From: Clostridiales bacterium
Lineage (GTDB): Bacteria; Bacillota; Clostridia; Christensenellales; Aristaeellaceae
Assembly (NCBI GenBank): GCA_004556545.1
Contig: SFGO01000020.1
Coordinates: 1-32,403, forward strand
DNA: 32,403 bases
Direction: 5' to 3'
Numbering within the stretch: the first letter of the stretch is position 1; each line of letters begins with the position of its first letter. Both the position numbers and the translations under genes were made by a program. This document shows, piece by piece, positions 1 to 6,917 of this stretch. Under the pieces are notes generated by a model. It was not told where the DNA came from and ran no database searches. It saw nothing but the letters and a program-made list of their open reading frames with translations.

Positions 1-151
1 CGAAACGAGGATTTGGCACGGCAGTGCCAAAGACGACGATTGAGGTTGCGGAACGGAGCCCCTAACCCTTGTGCCGCAGCACTTTCCCCGCAAACCAGCG
101 AAGCGCTGTTTGCGGGCGTTGGCGGCCAACTTGGGGTTTTTCGACAGACTG
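1..151 (+). repeat. Modular intergenic hairpin repeat, copy A (cut by window start)
   Basis: Right-hand part of the repeat family also found at 2453-2724, 10668-10907 and 32057-32403. From about base 50 it aligns with the others: the GCCCCTAACCC block, GTGCCGCAGCAC, the long hairpin with arms CCCGCAAAC and GTTTGCGGG (88-116), CGGCCAACTTGG and the terminal TTTTTCGACAGACTG ending at 151. Bases 1-44 match the other copies only as the reverse complement: CTCAATCGTCG reads at 44-34 and CTCGTTTCG at 9-1 on the minus strand, with the same 24-nt spacing as in copy B. The spacer forms an 8-bp hairpin (TTTGGCAC, loop TGCC, GTGCCAAA). The left end is outside the window. Short ORFs across it are judged spurious. 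Confidence 0.85.
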
Positions 152-182
152 AGAAAACCATGGGCTTTCTTTTCTATGTTTT

Positions 183-1376
183 TCACACTTTCTTCGTCTT
201 CCGGAACATGAATCTCCGCACCGGATAGACAATGGCGCGGTGCAGCGGCGGGAAGGCGGCGCGTTCCGCCTTTTTCAGCAGTACGGGAATGTCGATGCCC
301 TGCGGGCAGTGCTGACGGCATTTGCCGCAGCCCACGCACTGGGACGCGAAGCCCGGCTCCCGGCGAAAGCCGATGACCTGCACATATTCCTTCCAGCCTG
401 CGAAACGGCTTTCGGTGTACAGCTCATTATAGCAGCGGAAAATGCCGGGAATGTCCACGCCCCGGGGACAGGGCAGACAGTAGCCGCAGCCGGTGCAGCC
501 CACCTTCATTTTTTCGTTGATGATCCGCCGCAGTTCTTCAAAGAAGGCTTCTTCCTCCGGCCCGAACTCCCCCGCCTTGCTTTCCGACGCGACCCGGCAG
601 TTCTCCTCCACCATTTCAAGGCTGTTCATGCCGGAAAGCACGCAGGTCACTTCCGGCTGATTCCATAGCCAGCGCAGCGCCCACTCTGCCGGACTGCGGC
701 GGGGCGTGTGCCGTTCCATCAGCGCCCGGGCTTTTTCCGGCAGCAGTTCCACCAGCCGGCCGCCCCGCAGCGGCTCCATGATGATAACCGGGATTCCCTT
801 CTCTGCCGCAGCCCGCAGGCCCTTCCGGCCCGCCTGAGCGTTTTCGTCCATGTAATTGTACTGAATCTGACAGAAATCCCAGTCGTAGGCGTTCAGGATT
901 TTCAGGAACATTTCCGTATTGCCGTGAAAAGAAAAGCCGATCTGCCGAATGGCGCCTTCCTGTTTTTTCCGGGCAATCCAGTCCCGGATGCCCAGCTTTT
1001 CCAGCCGCTCCCAAGAGGCGATGTCGGTCAGCATATGCATCAGATAATAGTCGATATAGTCCGTTTGCAGCCGCCGCAGCTCTTCCTGAAAGCAGGCTTC
1101 GATGGCCTCGGCGCTGGCGATCTTGTACTGCGGCAGCTTGGTCGCAATATGCACCTTCTCCCGAAGATGATTCCGGGAAAGGATTTCGCCCAGACAGGCC
1201 TCGTTGCCCACGTATAAATAAGCCGTATCGAAATAGTTCACGCCCAGCTCGACGGCCCGAAGCACTTCTTTTTCCGCTTTGGCCACATCAAAGGAACCGC
1301 CCTTCCGGGTAAAGCGCATGCAGCCGAAGCCCAGCGCGGAAATGGGGTTGCCATACCGGTCGTTACGATACTGCAT
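183..1376 (-). CDS. Aldo/keto reductase with C-terminal 4Fe-4S ferredoxin domain
   Basis: A 397-residue NAD(P)H-type oxidoreductase of the aldo/keto reductase superfamily with a ferredoxin-like tail; substrate unknown, probably cytosolic. Residues 1 to about 280 form the TIM-barrel domain with the full catalytic tetrad: D50 and Y55 in YFDTAYLY, K80 in IATKLP and H114 in LMHML. The tail has two cysteine clusters: CTGCGYCLPCP, then a classical CVGCGKCRQHCP, which fits two 4Fe-4S clusters and electron transfer to or from a ferredoxin pool. The ATG at 1376 follows GGGGAG by 8 nt. The start overlaps the end of the upstream acyltransferase gene by 14 bp, so the two are probably co-transcribed. No clear terminator follows; repeat copy A begins about 30 bp downstream. 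Confidence 0.9.
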   Translation of the reverse strand: MQYRNDRYGNPISALGFGCMRFTRKGGSFDVAKAEKEVLRAVELGVNYFDTAYLYVGNEACLGEILSRNHLREKVHIATKLPQYKIASAEAIEACFQEELRRLQTDYIDYYLMHMLTDIASWERLEKLGIRDWIARKKQEGAIRQIGFSFHGNTEMFLKILNAYDWDFCQIQYNYMDENAQAGRKGLRAAAEKGIPVIIMEPLRGGRLVELLPEKARALMERHTPRRSPAEWALRWLWNQPEVTCVLSGMNSLEMVEENCRVASESKAGEFGPEEEAFFEELRRIINEKMKVGCTGCGYCLPCPRGVDIPGIFRCYNELYTESRFAGWKEYVQVIGFRREPGFASQCVGCGKCRQHCPQGIDIPVLLKKAERAAFPPLHRAIVYPVRRFMFRKTKKV

Positions 1377-2385
1377 GGGTTTGTCTCCCCTCTATTTTTC
1401 GGGTGATCCGGCCTACGCACCAGTGCCAGCCAAGCCCCAGCGGAATGCTCAGAAGGCCCATCCACAGGTAGCCCCAGCAGGGTTCCCATACCCAGACTTT
1501 TTTCACAAGCACCTCGATCCAAACATTGAACAGAAAAATCTCAAAGGACGCTTCTCCCAACATCCGCAGCGGAGCGAACAGCCCGTTCTTTTCTCCGTCC
1601 AGCCGGAACAGTCTTCCCAGTCCCAGGCACAGCGGCGGTATCATCAGGAAGAAGGGATACCAGTACATGCCCGCGTACCCCAGCCATTTCGGCTTTTGGG
1701 TTTTGACAAACACCAGCACGCCCAGCCCCAGCAGAAAGCAGAACGCCAGAAAAGCGGGACGGGCCGCGCCGCGCAGCGGGCTTTTCGCTTTTCCCTGATC
1801 GATCATAGCCAGCCCCATGCCCAGCACAAAAATGGGCAGACGCGACATCACCATGATGCAGGAATTGCTGAAATAACTAACGCCCACGCCGAAAGCCGCC
1901 GCCAGCAGCCAGAAAAGCGTCCGGAGCGGCCTGCGGCTGTTTTTCAGGCAGGCGTAAATGGCCGGGGCCAGCAGCAGCGTCAGCAGCAGGCAGGAGAGAT
2001 ACCAGTTGATATTCAGGGGTGCGCCGGCCAGAAAGCCCACCATCAGCACATTGCCCGCGACCGTTTCCAAAATCTGCATGGGTGAAAACCCGAATGCGGG
2101 AATCATCGTGCAGAGCCACACCAGGCAGACGGGCCAGTAAGCGGGCAGCAGGCGCGCGGCCCGGCGGCGCAGGTATCCGCCCAGATCATCGGAGCGGCTC
2201 AGCGACACATACAGCCCGTAGCCGGACAGCAGCAGAAAAACGTCTACGCCGGAATAGCCGTAAAAAAGCAGCCGATTCAGCAGTCCATCGCCCAGCGGCA
2301 GCTTCATATGACACAAAATCACCCCTAAAATAGCCAAGCCCTTCAATTCGTTCCGAAAAAGGCTCAAATCGCTCTTTTTTTCCAT
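1363..2385 (-). CDS. Acyltransferase 3 family integral membrane protein
   Basis: A 340-residue multi-pass membrane protein of the acyltransferase-3 (OafA/YrhL-like) family, which transfers acyl groups, often acetyl, to cell-surface sugars. The family signature is in the first 60 residues: LKGLAILGVILCHM with the expected histidine at H26, then YSGVDVFLLLSGYGLY and an arginine-rich loop. About ten hydrophobic segments follow. The start at 2385 (MEKKSDL) is chosen because AAAGGAG lies 8 nt upstream. The frame stays open to 2496, but the extension has no ribosome site and runs into the repeat. The gene overlaps the aldo/keto reductase gene downstream by 14 bp. The acceptor cannot be told from sequence, and no polysaccharide genes are adjacent. 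Confidence 0.85.
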   Translation of the reverse strand: MEKKSDLSLFRNELKGLAILGVILCHMKLPLGDGLLNRLLFYGYSGVDVFLLLSGYGLYVSLSRSDDLGGYLRRRAARLLPAYWPVCLVWLCTMIPAFGFSPMQILETVAGNVLMVGFLAGAPLNINWYLSCLLLTLLLAPAIYACLKNSRRPLRTLFWLLAAAFGVGVSYFSNSCIMVMSRLPIFVLGMGLAMIDQGKAKSPLRGAARPAFLAFCFLLGLGVLVFVKTQKPKWLGYAGMYWYPFFLMIPPLCLGLGRLFRLDGEKNGLFAPLRMLGEASFEIFLFNVWIEVLVKKVWVWEPCWGYLWMGLLSIPLGLGWHWCVGRITRKIEGRQTHAVS

Positions 2386-2452
2386 GAGCCATGCTCCTTT
2401 CTGCAAGCCATAACGTTCAATGCGATTCCAAACCCCAAAAGAGAAGTATCTG

Positions 2453-2724
2453 CAGAGTGTCAAAAAAAGTGGAGGTGCAGGAGGCACTGCTGCCACTCAA
2501 TCGTCGCAGGGACTACTGCCGTAGCCTCTGCTCGTTTCGTGTCACACCTGCGGGTCGCTAACCGCCTACGGCGGTTGTGCCCACTGGGCACCCACTCCCC
2601 TACGGTGCCTGCCGGGGTTATAGGGGCAGCGCCCCTAACTCTTGTGCCGCAGCACTTTTCCCGCAAACCAGCGAAGCGCTGTTTGCGGGCAACAGCGGCC
2701 AACTTGGGTTTTTTCGACAGGCTG
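2453..2724 (+). repeat. Modular intergenic hairpin repeat, copy B (complete)
   Basis: Complete 272-bp copy between the divergent acyltransferase and hutP genes. It starts CAGAGTGTCAAAAAAAG and ends TTTTTTCGACAGGCTG; the reversed right end reads CAGCCTGTCGAAAAAA, so the ends are imperfect inverted repeats. A 7-bp direct repeat GTATCTG flanks it exactly (2446-2452 and 2725-2731), a candidate target duplication. In order it carries: CTCAATCGTCG (2496-2506), a 24-nt imperfect hairpin, CTCGTTTCG (2531-2539), the hairpin AACCGCC-TAC-GGCGGTT, TGCCC-ACT-GGGCA, a GGGGC/GCCCC hairpin, and the CCCGCAAAC/GTTTGCGGG stem. It ends about 80 bp upstream of the hutP -35 box. The frame upstream of hutP stays open through it only by chance. 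Confidence 0.85.
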
Positions 2725-2807
2725 GTATCTGTTTTCCTGTTTTCCCTTTTCCCCCTCTTATCAAACCACAAAACCGATGAAAATGCAATCCCATCCGCGT
2801 CTTCTCT

Positions 2808-2835
2808 TTGCAAACCGCGCGCGGCATGTTATAAT
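2808..2835 (+). promoter_or_regulatory. Promoter of hutP (probably of the hutP-cmk-ispH operon)
   Basis: TTGCAA at 2808-2813, a 16-nt spacer and a perfect TATAAT at 2830-2835, with TG one base before the -10 (extended -10). Transcription would start near 2842, giving a leader of about 60 nt before the hutP start at 2905. It lies outside repeat copy B. Confidence 0.75.
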
Positions 2836-2904
2836 AAGATGAATGTATTTGGGCATTTGCCGCAAAGCGGTTTCCCCATGCATCCAGAAAAGGAGCGATG
2901 TCTC

Positions 2905-3324
2905 ATGGATCGGGATCTTTCCACCGGAAGCCGGGAAGTGGCGCGGGCTGCGATCATGATCGCCATGACCCAGAGCCGGGAAGAAGAACAGCAATGCCGC
3001 AAAACGCTGGCGGAATCCGAGATCCGCTCGGCGGCGGCTGATTTCGGCGGAGACTTTCTTTCCGGCATGGTGCGCATTATCGAGCGGGCCGTGGTCGCCG
3101 CCAAGCGGGAAGGTCTGATTGCCGAGGAGCACGAGGAAGGCTGCGTGGCCGGGGCGGCCCGGGAGGCGCTGAGCCAGATTTCCTCCAAGGCGCTGGGAAT
3201 GAGCGTGGGCGGAAAGATCGGCGTGGCCCGCTGCGGCGGAGATATGGCCGTGGCGCTCTTTTTCGGCGTAGGTCTGGGTCATTTGGATGAAATCTGCATC
3301 GGCTTGGCCCATCGCGCTATCTGA
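2905..3324 (+). CDS. hutP: HutP-family RNA-binding antitermination-like protein
   Basis: A 139-residue protein matching the HutP family along its length: the SREEEQ segment, DFGGDFLSGMVRIIERAVVA, KREGLI, EEGCVAGAAREA, VGGKIGVAR and GHLDEICIGLAHRAI. In Bacillus, HutP binds L-histidine and Mg2+ and then binds hut mRNA to block termination. Here no histidine-utilisation gene is near; the protein heads a block of isoprenoid, lipid and translation genes, so its RNA target and ligand are unknown. The ATG at 2905 has AAAGGAG 9 nt upstream; a longer open frame back to 2539 runs through repeat copy B and is rejected. Its stop is a TGA, showing that TGA terminates in this genome. It lies 58 bp before cmk-plsC. 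Confidence 0.88.
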   Translation: MDRDLSTGSREVARAAIMIAMTQSREEEQQCRKTLAESEIRSAAADFGGDFLSGMVRIIERAVVAAKREGLIAEEHEEGCVAGAAREALSQISSKALGMSVGGKIGVARCGGDMAVALFFGVGLGHLDEICIGLAHRAI

Positions 3325-3382
3325 CTTTCGCGCATTTCGATTTTCAACTTTCAATTTATAGCACAAAGGGATGGGACGAACA

Positions 3383-4687
3383 ATGCTGCTTACGATTGCT
3401 TTGGACGGCCCGGTCGGCGCAGGCAAAAGCTCTGTGGCTGACGGCGTAGCCCAAAAGCTGGGAATTCTTCATTTGGATACGGGAGCCATGTACCGCGCCT
3501 TTGCGTGGAAGGCGCTTCAGGAAGGCGTTTCGCTGGAGGATGAAGCGGCCCTGAAGGCGCTGACGGAAGCCAGCCTGCCGGAGGTTCGCTATGAAAATGG
3601 CGGACAGCATACCTATATGGACGGTCAGGATGTGACCGGTCTGATCCGCACGCCGGAGGTCAGCATGGCCGCCAGTACCGTTTCCAAGGCGGCCGTCGTG
3701 CGCCGGGCCATGGTTCAGCGCCAGCAGGAACTGGCCTCCCGGCAGAGCATGCTGCTGGACGGCCGGGACATCGGCACCCGGGTGCTGCCCAACGCCACGG
3801 TGAAGTTTTATCTGACCGCCTCGCCGGAGATACGCGCCCGCCGCCGCTTCGATGAAATGCAGCAAAAGGGACAGGAAGGAACCTACGAAGAGGTGCTGGC
3901 CGACGTGATCCGCCGGGACGAGCAGGACATGCACCGGGAGGTGGATCCCCTCCGGCCTGCGGAAGACGCGCAGATCATCGATTCTTCCTACCTGACGCAG
4001 GAGCAGGTCGTGGAGGACATCGTGCGCCGCATCCGCCTGAAGCAGGGGCAGCGCCCGCCCGTGGCGGAAAAGCTCAGCCCCATGTATCGGTTTGCCCGGG
4101 GCGTCGCGTGGCTTCTGTGCAAAATTTTGATGCCCGTCACCTACCACGGACTGGAAAACGTCCAGGGCGACGCGCCGTACATTCTGATTTCCAATCACAA
4201 CAGCATGGTCGATCCCATTCTGATCGCCTGGGGCTGCTTCCGGTATCAGATTCACTTTCTGGGCAAGAAGGAGCTGGAGTCCGTCCCGATTCTGCGCTGG
4301 CTTTTCAACAAGCTGGACATGATCCCGGTGGACCGCCACAACATGGACATGCACGCCGTCCGCGCCTGCCTGAAGACCCTGAAGGAAGGCCACGTGCTGG
4401 GCATTTTCCCAGAAGGAACGCGGCATAAGAAGGGCGTGATGGAGGATCTGGAAAGCGGCATCGCCATGATTGCCCTGCGGAGCAAAGCGCCGCTGGTGCC
4501 CGCGTACATGACCGCCAAGCCCCGTTTCTTCCGAAGGATTCATCTCTATTACGGCGCGCCCATTCAGACCGCCGCTCTGGCTGAAAAGGGAATCAACAAG
4601 GAAACCTGCGACGAGCTGCTGGAAACGATCCGTCAGCAGTACCGGGAGATGGTGCAGAAATACGGCGCGAACTTTCCCGGAAAATAA
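3383..4687 (+). CDS. cmk: Cytidylate kinase fused to 1-acyl-glycerol-3-phosphate acyltransferase
   Basis: A 434-residue bifunctional protein. Residues 1 to about 222 are cytidylate kinase, phosphorylating (d)CMP: Walker A GPVGAGKSS at 9-17, DTGAMYRAFAW and LLDGRDIGTRVLP. Residues from about 230 are a PlsC-type acyltransferase for phosphatidic-acid synthesis: H272-x4-D277 in NHNSMVD, the FPEGTR block at 342-347 and a hydrophobic lead-in (ARGVAWLLCKILMP) that may hold it at the membrane. This fusion is known in Clostridia; alone, Cmk is about 225 and PlsC about 200-240 residues, so the length fits both. The ATG at 3383 is preferred over 3371, where the purine-rich site abuts the codon. It probably shares the hutP transcript and precedes ispH-rpsA. 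Confidence 0.93.
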   Translation: MLLTIALDGPVGAGKSSVADGVAQKLGILHLDTGAMYRAFAWKALQEGVSLEDEAALKALTEASLPEVRYENGGQHTYMDGQDVTGLIRTPEVSMAASTVSKAAVVRRAMVQRQQELASRQSMLLDGRDIGTRVLPNATVKFYLTASPEIRARRRFDEMQQKGQEGTYEEVLADVIRRDEQDMHREVDPLRPAEDAQIIDSSYLTQEQVVEDIVRRIRLKQGQRPPVAEKLSPMYRFARGVAWLLCKILMPVTYHGLENVQGDAPYILISNHNSMVDPILIAWGCFRYQIHFLGKKELESVPILRWLFNKLDMIPVDRHNMDMHAVRACLKTLKEGHVLGIFPEGTRHKKGVMEDLESGIAMIALRSKAPLVPAYMTAKPRFFRRIHLYYGAPIQTAALAEKGINKETCDELLETIRQQYREMVQKYGANFPGK

Positions 4688-4770
4688 AGAACGGTAAATT
4701 TCTGATTTTTTTCTGCATTTTTTCTGATTTCTATCGGGTCAAAAAGAAGGAAATTGAAAAAATGCGGCGA

Positions 4771-4788
4771 AGATATACGTGTATATCT
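4771..4788. promoter_or_regulatory. 18-bp palindrome abutting the ispH-rpsA ribosome binding site
   Basis: AGATATACGTGTATATCT has perfect 8-bp arms around GT. As RNA it would fold into a 7-bp stem with a CGUG loop. It ends one base before the GGAGG (4789-4793) that serves the start at 4801, so it could be an operator or a hairpin affecting ribosome access. An AT-rich palindrome can also arise by chance. Confidence 0.4.
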
Positions 4789-4800
4789 GGAGGCGAACGG

Positions 4801-6831
4801 ATGGGCATTGAAATTGCCCGGCATGCGGGCTTCTGCATGGGTGTCCGGCGGGCGGTAGACCAAACGCTGAACGCGGCGGAAAGTGGGGACGAGATCGTCA
4901 CTTTTGGCGAGCTGGTGCATAACCCTCAGGTGATTGAAAAGCTGGAAGCCATGGGCGTGTATGCGATTCACTCCTGCGAGCAGGCCGCCGGGAAAACCGT
5001 GATTATTCGAAGCCACGGCGTTTCCCCCGACGTAACCAGACAGCTGGAGCAGACGGCCCGCCGGGTGATCGACCTGACCTGTCCCTTTGTGGCCAGGCTG
5101 CATGAGGTGGTTTCCCGCTACAGCGCGGACGGCTCGCCGGTGATTCTCATCGGCCAGAGCGACCATCCCGAGGTGGTAGGCACCATCGGTTGCGCCGGAG
5201 GCCCCTGCTATACGATCTACACCCCCGAGGAAGCGGAACAGCTCCCGCCCCTGAAACGGGCGTTGGCCGTTTCCCAGACCACTTTCCCCCACGAGCGCTG
5301 GGAAGCGATTCTGCCGGTACTCCGCGGCAAGGTAGACGAGCTGACCGTGCAGGACACCATCTGCACCGCCACGGTGCTGCGTCAGACAGAGGCCCGCCGA
5401 CTGGCCACCTCGGTGGACGCGATGCTGGTGGTGGGCGGCAAAACCAGCGCCAACACCCGCAAGCTGTACGAAACGTGCAAGTCCATCTGCGGGCGTACCC
5501 TACTGGTAGAGCGTGCGGCGGATATACCGCCGGGCTTTGCAAATATCCATTCGGAATCCATTGGAATCACCGCCGGCGCCAGCACGCCGGATTGGGCACT
5601 TAAGGAGGTTGTCACACGCATGACTGACAAGGAACAATTGGACCAGATCAACTCTGAGGAGGCCGAAAAGAACAGCTTTATGGCTGACGTGGAAGCGACT
5701 CTGGTTCGGATCAGACCCGGCCAGACCGTTGTGGGCAAGGTTGTCCAGATCACGGACGATGAAGTTTGCGTCAACATTGGCTTCAAGGCGGACGGACTGA
5801 TCAAGCGCGAAGACCTGGTTACCCAGGATGTGAAGCTGGACGATGAAATCGAAGTGGAGGTCGTCAAGGTCAACGACGGCGAAGGCAATGTATTGCTTTC
5901 TCAGCGCAACATCTTGAACAAAAAGGCCTTTGCCGAGCTTGTCGAAAAGTACAACAACGGCGAATACGTCGAGGGTGTGGGCAAGGAAGTCGTCAAGGGC
6001 GGCCTGATCTGCACCGTGAACGGCATCCGCGCGTTTGTGCCTGCGTCTCAGCTCTCCAACCGCTATGTGGAAAAGATCGGCGAATTCGTCGGCAAGACCC
6101 TGAAGCTGAAGATCATCGAGCTGGACGAGCAGAAGAAGCGCATCGTCTGCAGCCGCCGTGCGGTGGTCAAGGAAGAAAACGAAGCCCGCAAAGCCGAAGC
6201 CTGGTCCAAGCTGGCTGAAGGCGAAGTGGTCAAGGGCGTTGTGCGCCGTCTGACCGACTTCGGCGCTTTCGTGGATCTGGGCGGCGTGGACGGCCTGATT
6301 CATGTGACCGACCTGAGCTGGGCCCATGTGAAGCATCCTTCCGAGGTTGTTTCCCCCGATCAGGAAGTGGAAGTCAAGATCCTCAGCCTGGACAAGGAAC
6401 GCGAGCGCATTCAGCTGGGTCTGAAGCAGCTACAGCCCAAGCCCTGGGACACCGCTCCCGAAAAGTATCCCGAAGGCGCGGTCGTGACCGGCAAGGTCGT
6501 CCGTATCACCACCTTCGGCGCCTTTGTGGAGCTGGAGCCCGGCATTGACGGTCTGGTGCACATCAGCCAGTGCGCTCCCACCCGCATCAACAAGGTGGAA
6601 GACGCTGTGAACGTGGGCGACGAAGTGACCGTGAAGGTTCTGGCCATCGACCCCGCCGCCAAGCGCATCAGCCTGAGCATCCGCGCCCTGCAGGAGCCCG
6701 AAGCGGCCCCCGTGCAGGAGGAAGAAGTCGTTCCTACGCTGGATAACAGCGAGGAAGCCGTCGCCGTGGATATCGACGCCGTAGGCGCTGCTCTGGAAGC
6801 CGAAGCGGAAGCTGCGGAAACCAACGAATAA
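4801..6831 (+). CDS. ispH: IspH (HMBPP reductase) fused to ribosomal protein S1-like domain protein
   Basis: A 676-residue fusion. Residues 1 to about 275 are 4-hydroxy-3-methylbut-2-enyl diphosphate reductase, the last step of the MEP isoprenoid pathway, with the three iron-sulfur cysteines C12 (GFCMG), C94 (LTCPF) and C188 (TICTA), plus IRSHG. The rest resembles bacterial S1, with four S1 RNA-binding repeats at about 304-375, 385-460, 473-545 and 558-632, then an acidic tail. The last two carry the clear DFGAFVDL and TFGAFVEL motifs. The fusion is known in Clostridia. The ATG at 4801 follows GGAGG by 7 nt; an upstream in-frame ATG at 4762 lacks a site and would run through the palindrome. 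A strong internal start lies at 5620. Confidence 0.93.
   Translation: MGIEIARHAGFCMGVRRAVDQTLNAAESGDEIVTFGELVHNPQVIEKLEAMGVYAIHSCEQAAGKTVIIRSHGVSPDVTRQLEQTARRVIDLTCPFVARLHEVVSRYSADGSPVILIGQSDHPEVVGTIGCAGGPCYTIYTPEEAEQLPPLKRALAVSQTTFPHERWEAILPVLRGKVDELTVQDTICTATVLRQTEARRLATSVDAMLVVGGKTSANTRKLYETCKSICGRTLLVERAADIPPGFANIHSESIGITAGASTPDWALKEVVTRMTDKEQLDQINSEEAEKNSFMADVEATLVRIRPGQTVVGKVVQITDDEVCVNIGFKADGLIKREDLVTQDVKLDDEIEVEVVKVNDGEGNVLLSQRNILNKKAFAELVEKYNNGEYVEGVGKEVVKGGLICTVNGIRAFVPASQLSNRYVEKIGEFVGKTLKLKIIELDEQKKRIVCSRRAVVKEENEARKAEAWSKLAEGEVVKGVVRRLTDFGAFVDLGGVDGLIHVTDLSWAHVKHPSEVVSPDQEVEVKILSLDKERERIQLGLKQLQPKPWDTAPEKYPEGAVVTGKVVRITTFGAFVELEPGIDGLVHISQCAPTRINKVEDAVNVGDEVTVKVLAIDPAAKRISLSIRALQEPEAAPVQEEEVVPTLDNSEEAVAVDIDAVGAALEAEAEAAETNE
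5601..5622 (+). promoter_or_regulatory. Internal Shine-Dalgarno and in-frame ATG inside ispH-rpsA
   Basis: TAAGGAGG at 5601-5608 is followed 11 nt later by an ATG at 5620-5622 that is in frame with ispH-rpsA (codon 274), at the junction between the IspH and S1 parts. Translation from it would give a separate S1-domain protein of about 403 residues (MTDKEQLDQ...). The AAGGAGGTT bases also encode the Lys-Glu-Val near the IspH C-terminus, so part of the match may come from protein constraint. Confidence 0.5.
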
Positions 6832-6849
6832 TCTTCGCATCTGCGAAAC

Positions 6850-6879
6850 GCCGCTCCGAACCCCACGGAGCGGCCTTTT
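6850..6879 (+). terminator. Rho-independent terminator after ispH-rpsA
   Basis: GCCGCTCCG and CGGAGCGGC form a perfect 9-bp stem around AACCCCA, followed by CTTTTC. It lies 18 bp after the ispH-rpsA stop and before the aspS ribosome site, so aspS is either reached by readthrough or has its own start that I could not see. Confidence 0.75.
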
Positions 6880-6917
6880 CGTGCCGTATCTGTCGTATCT
6901 GAAGGAGGAATCCCCCA

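Noticed and set aside
2539..2904. N-terminal extension of hutP and several 60-120 residue ORFs in the repeat copies
   Set aside because: Open only by chance across GC-rich hairpins. Similar peptides recur wherever the repeat recurs, with frames broken between copies, and the hutP site at 2889-2895 marks a later start.
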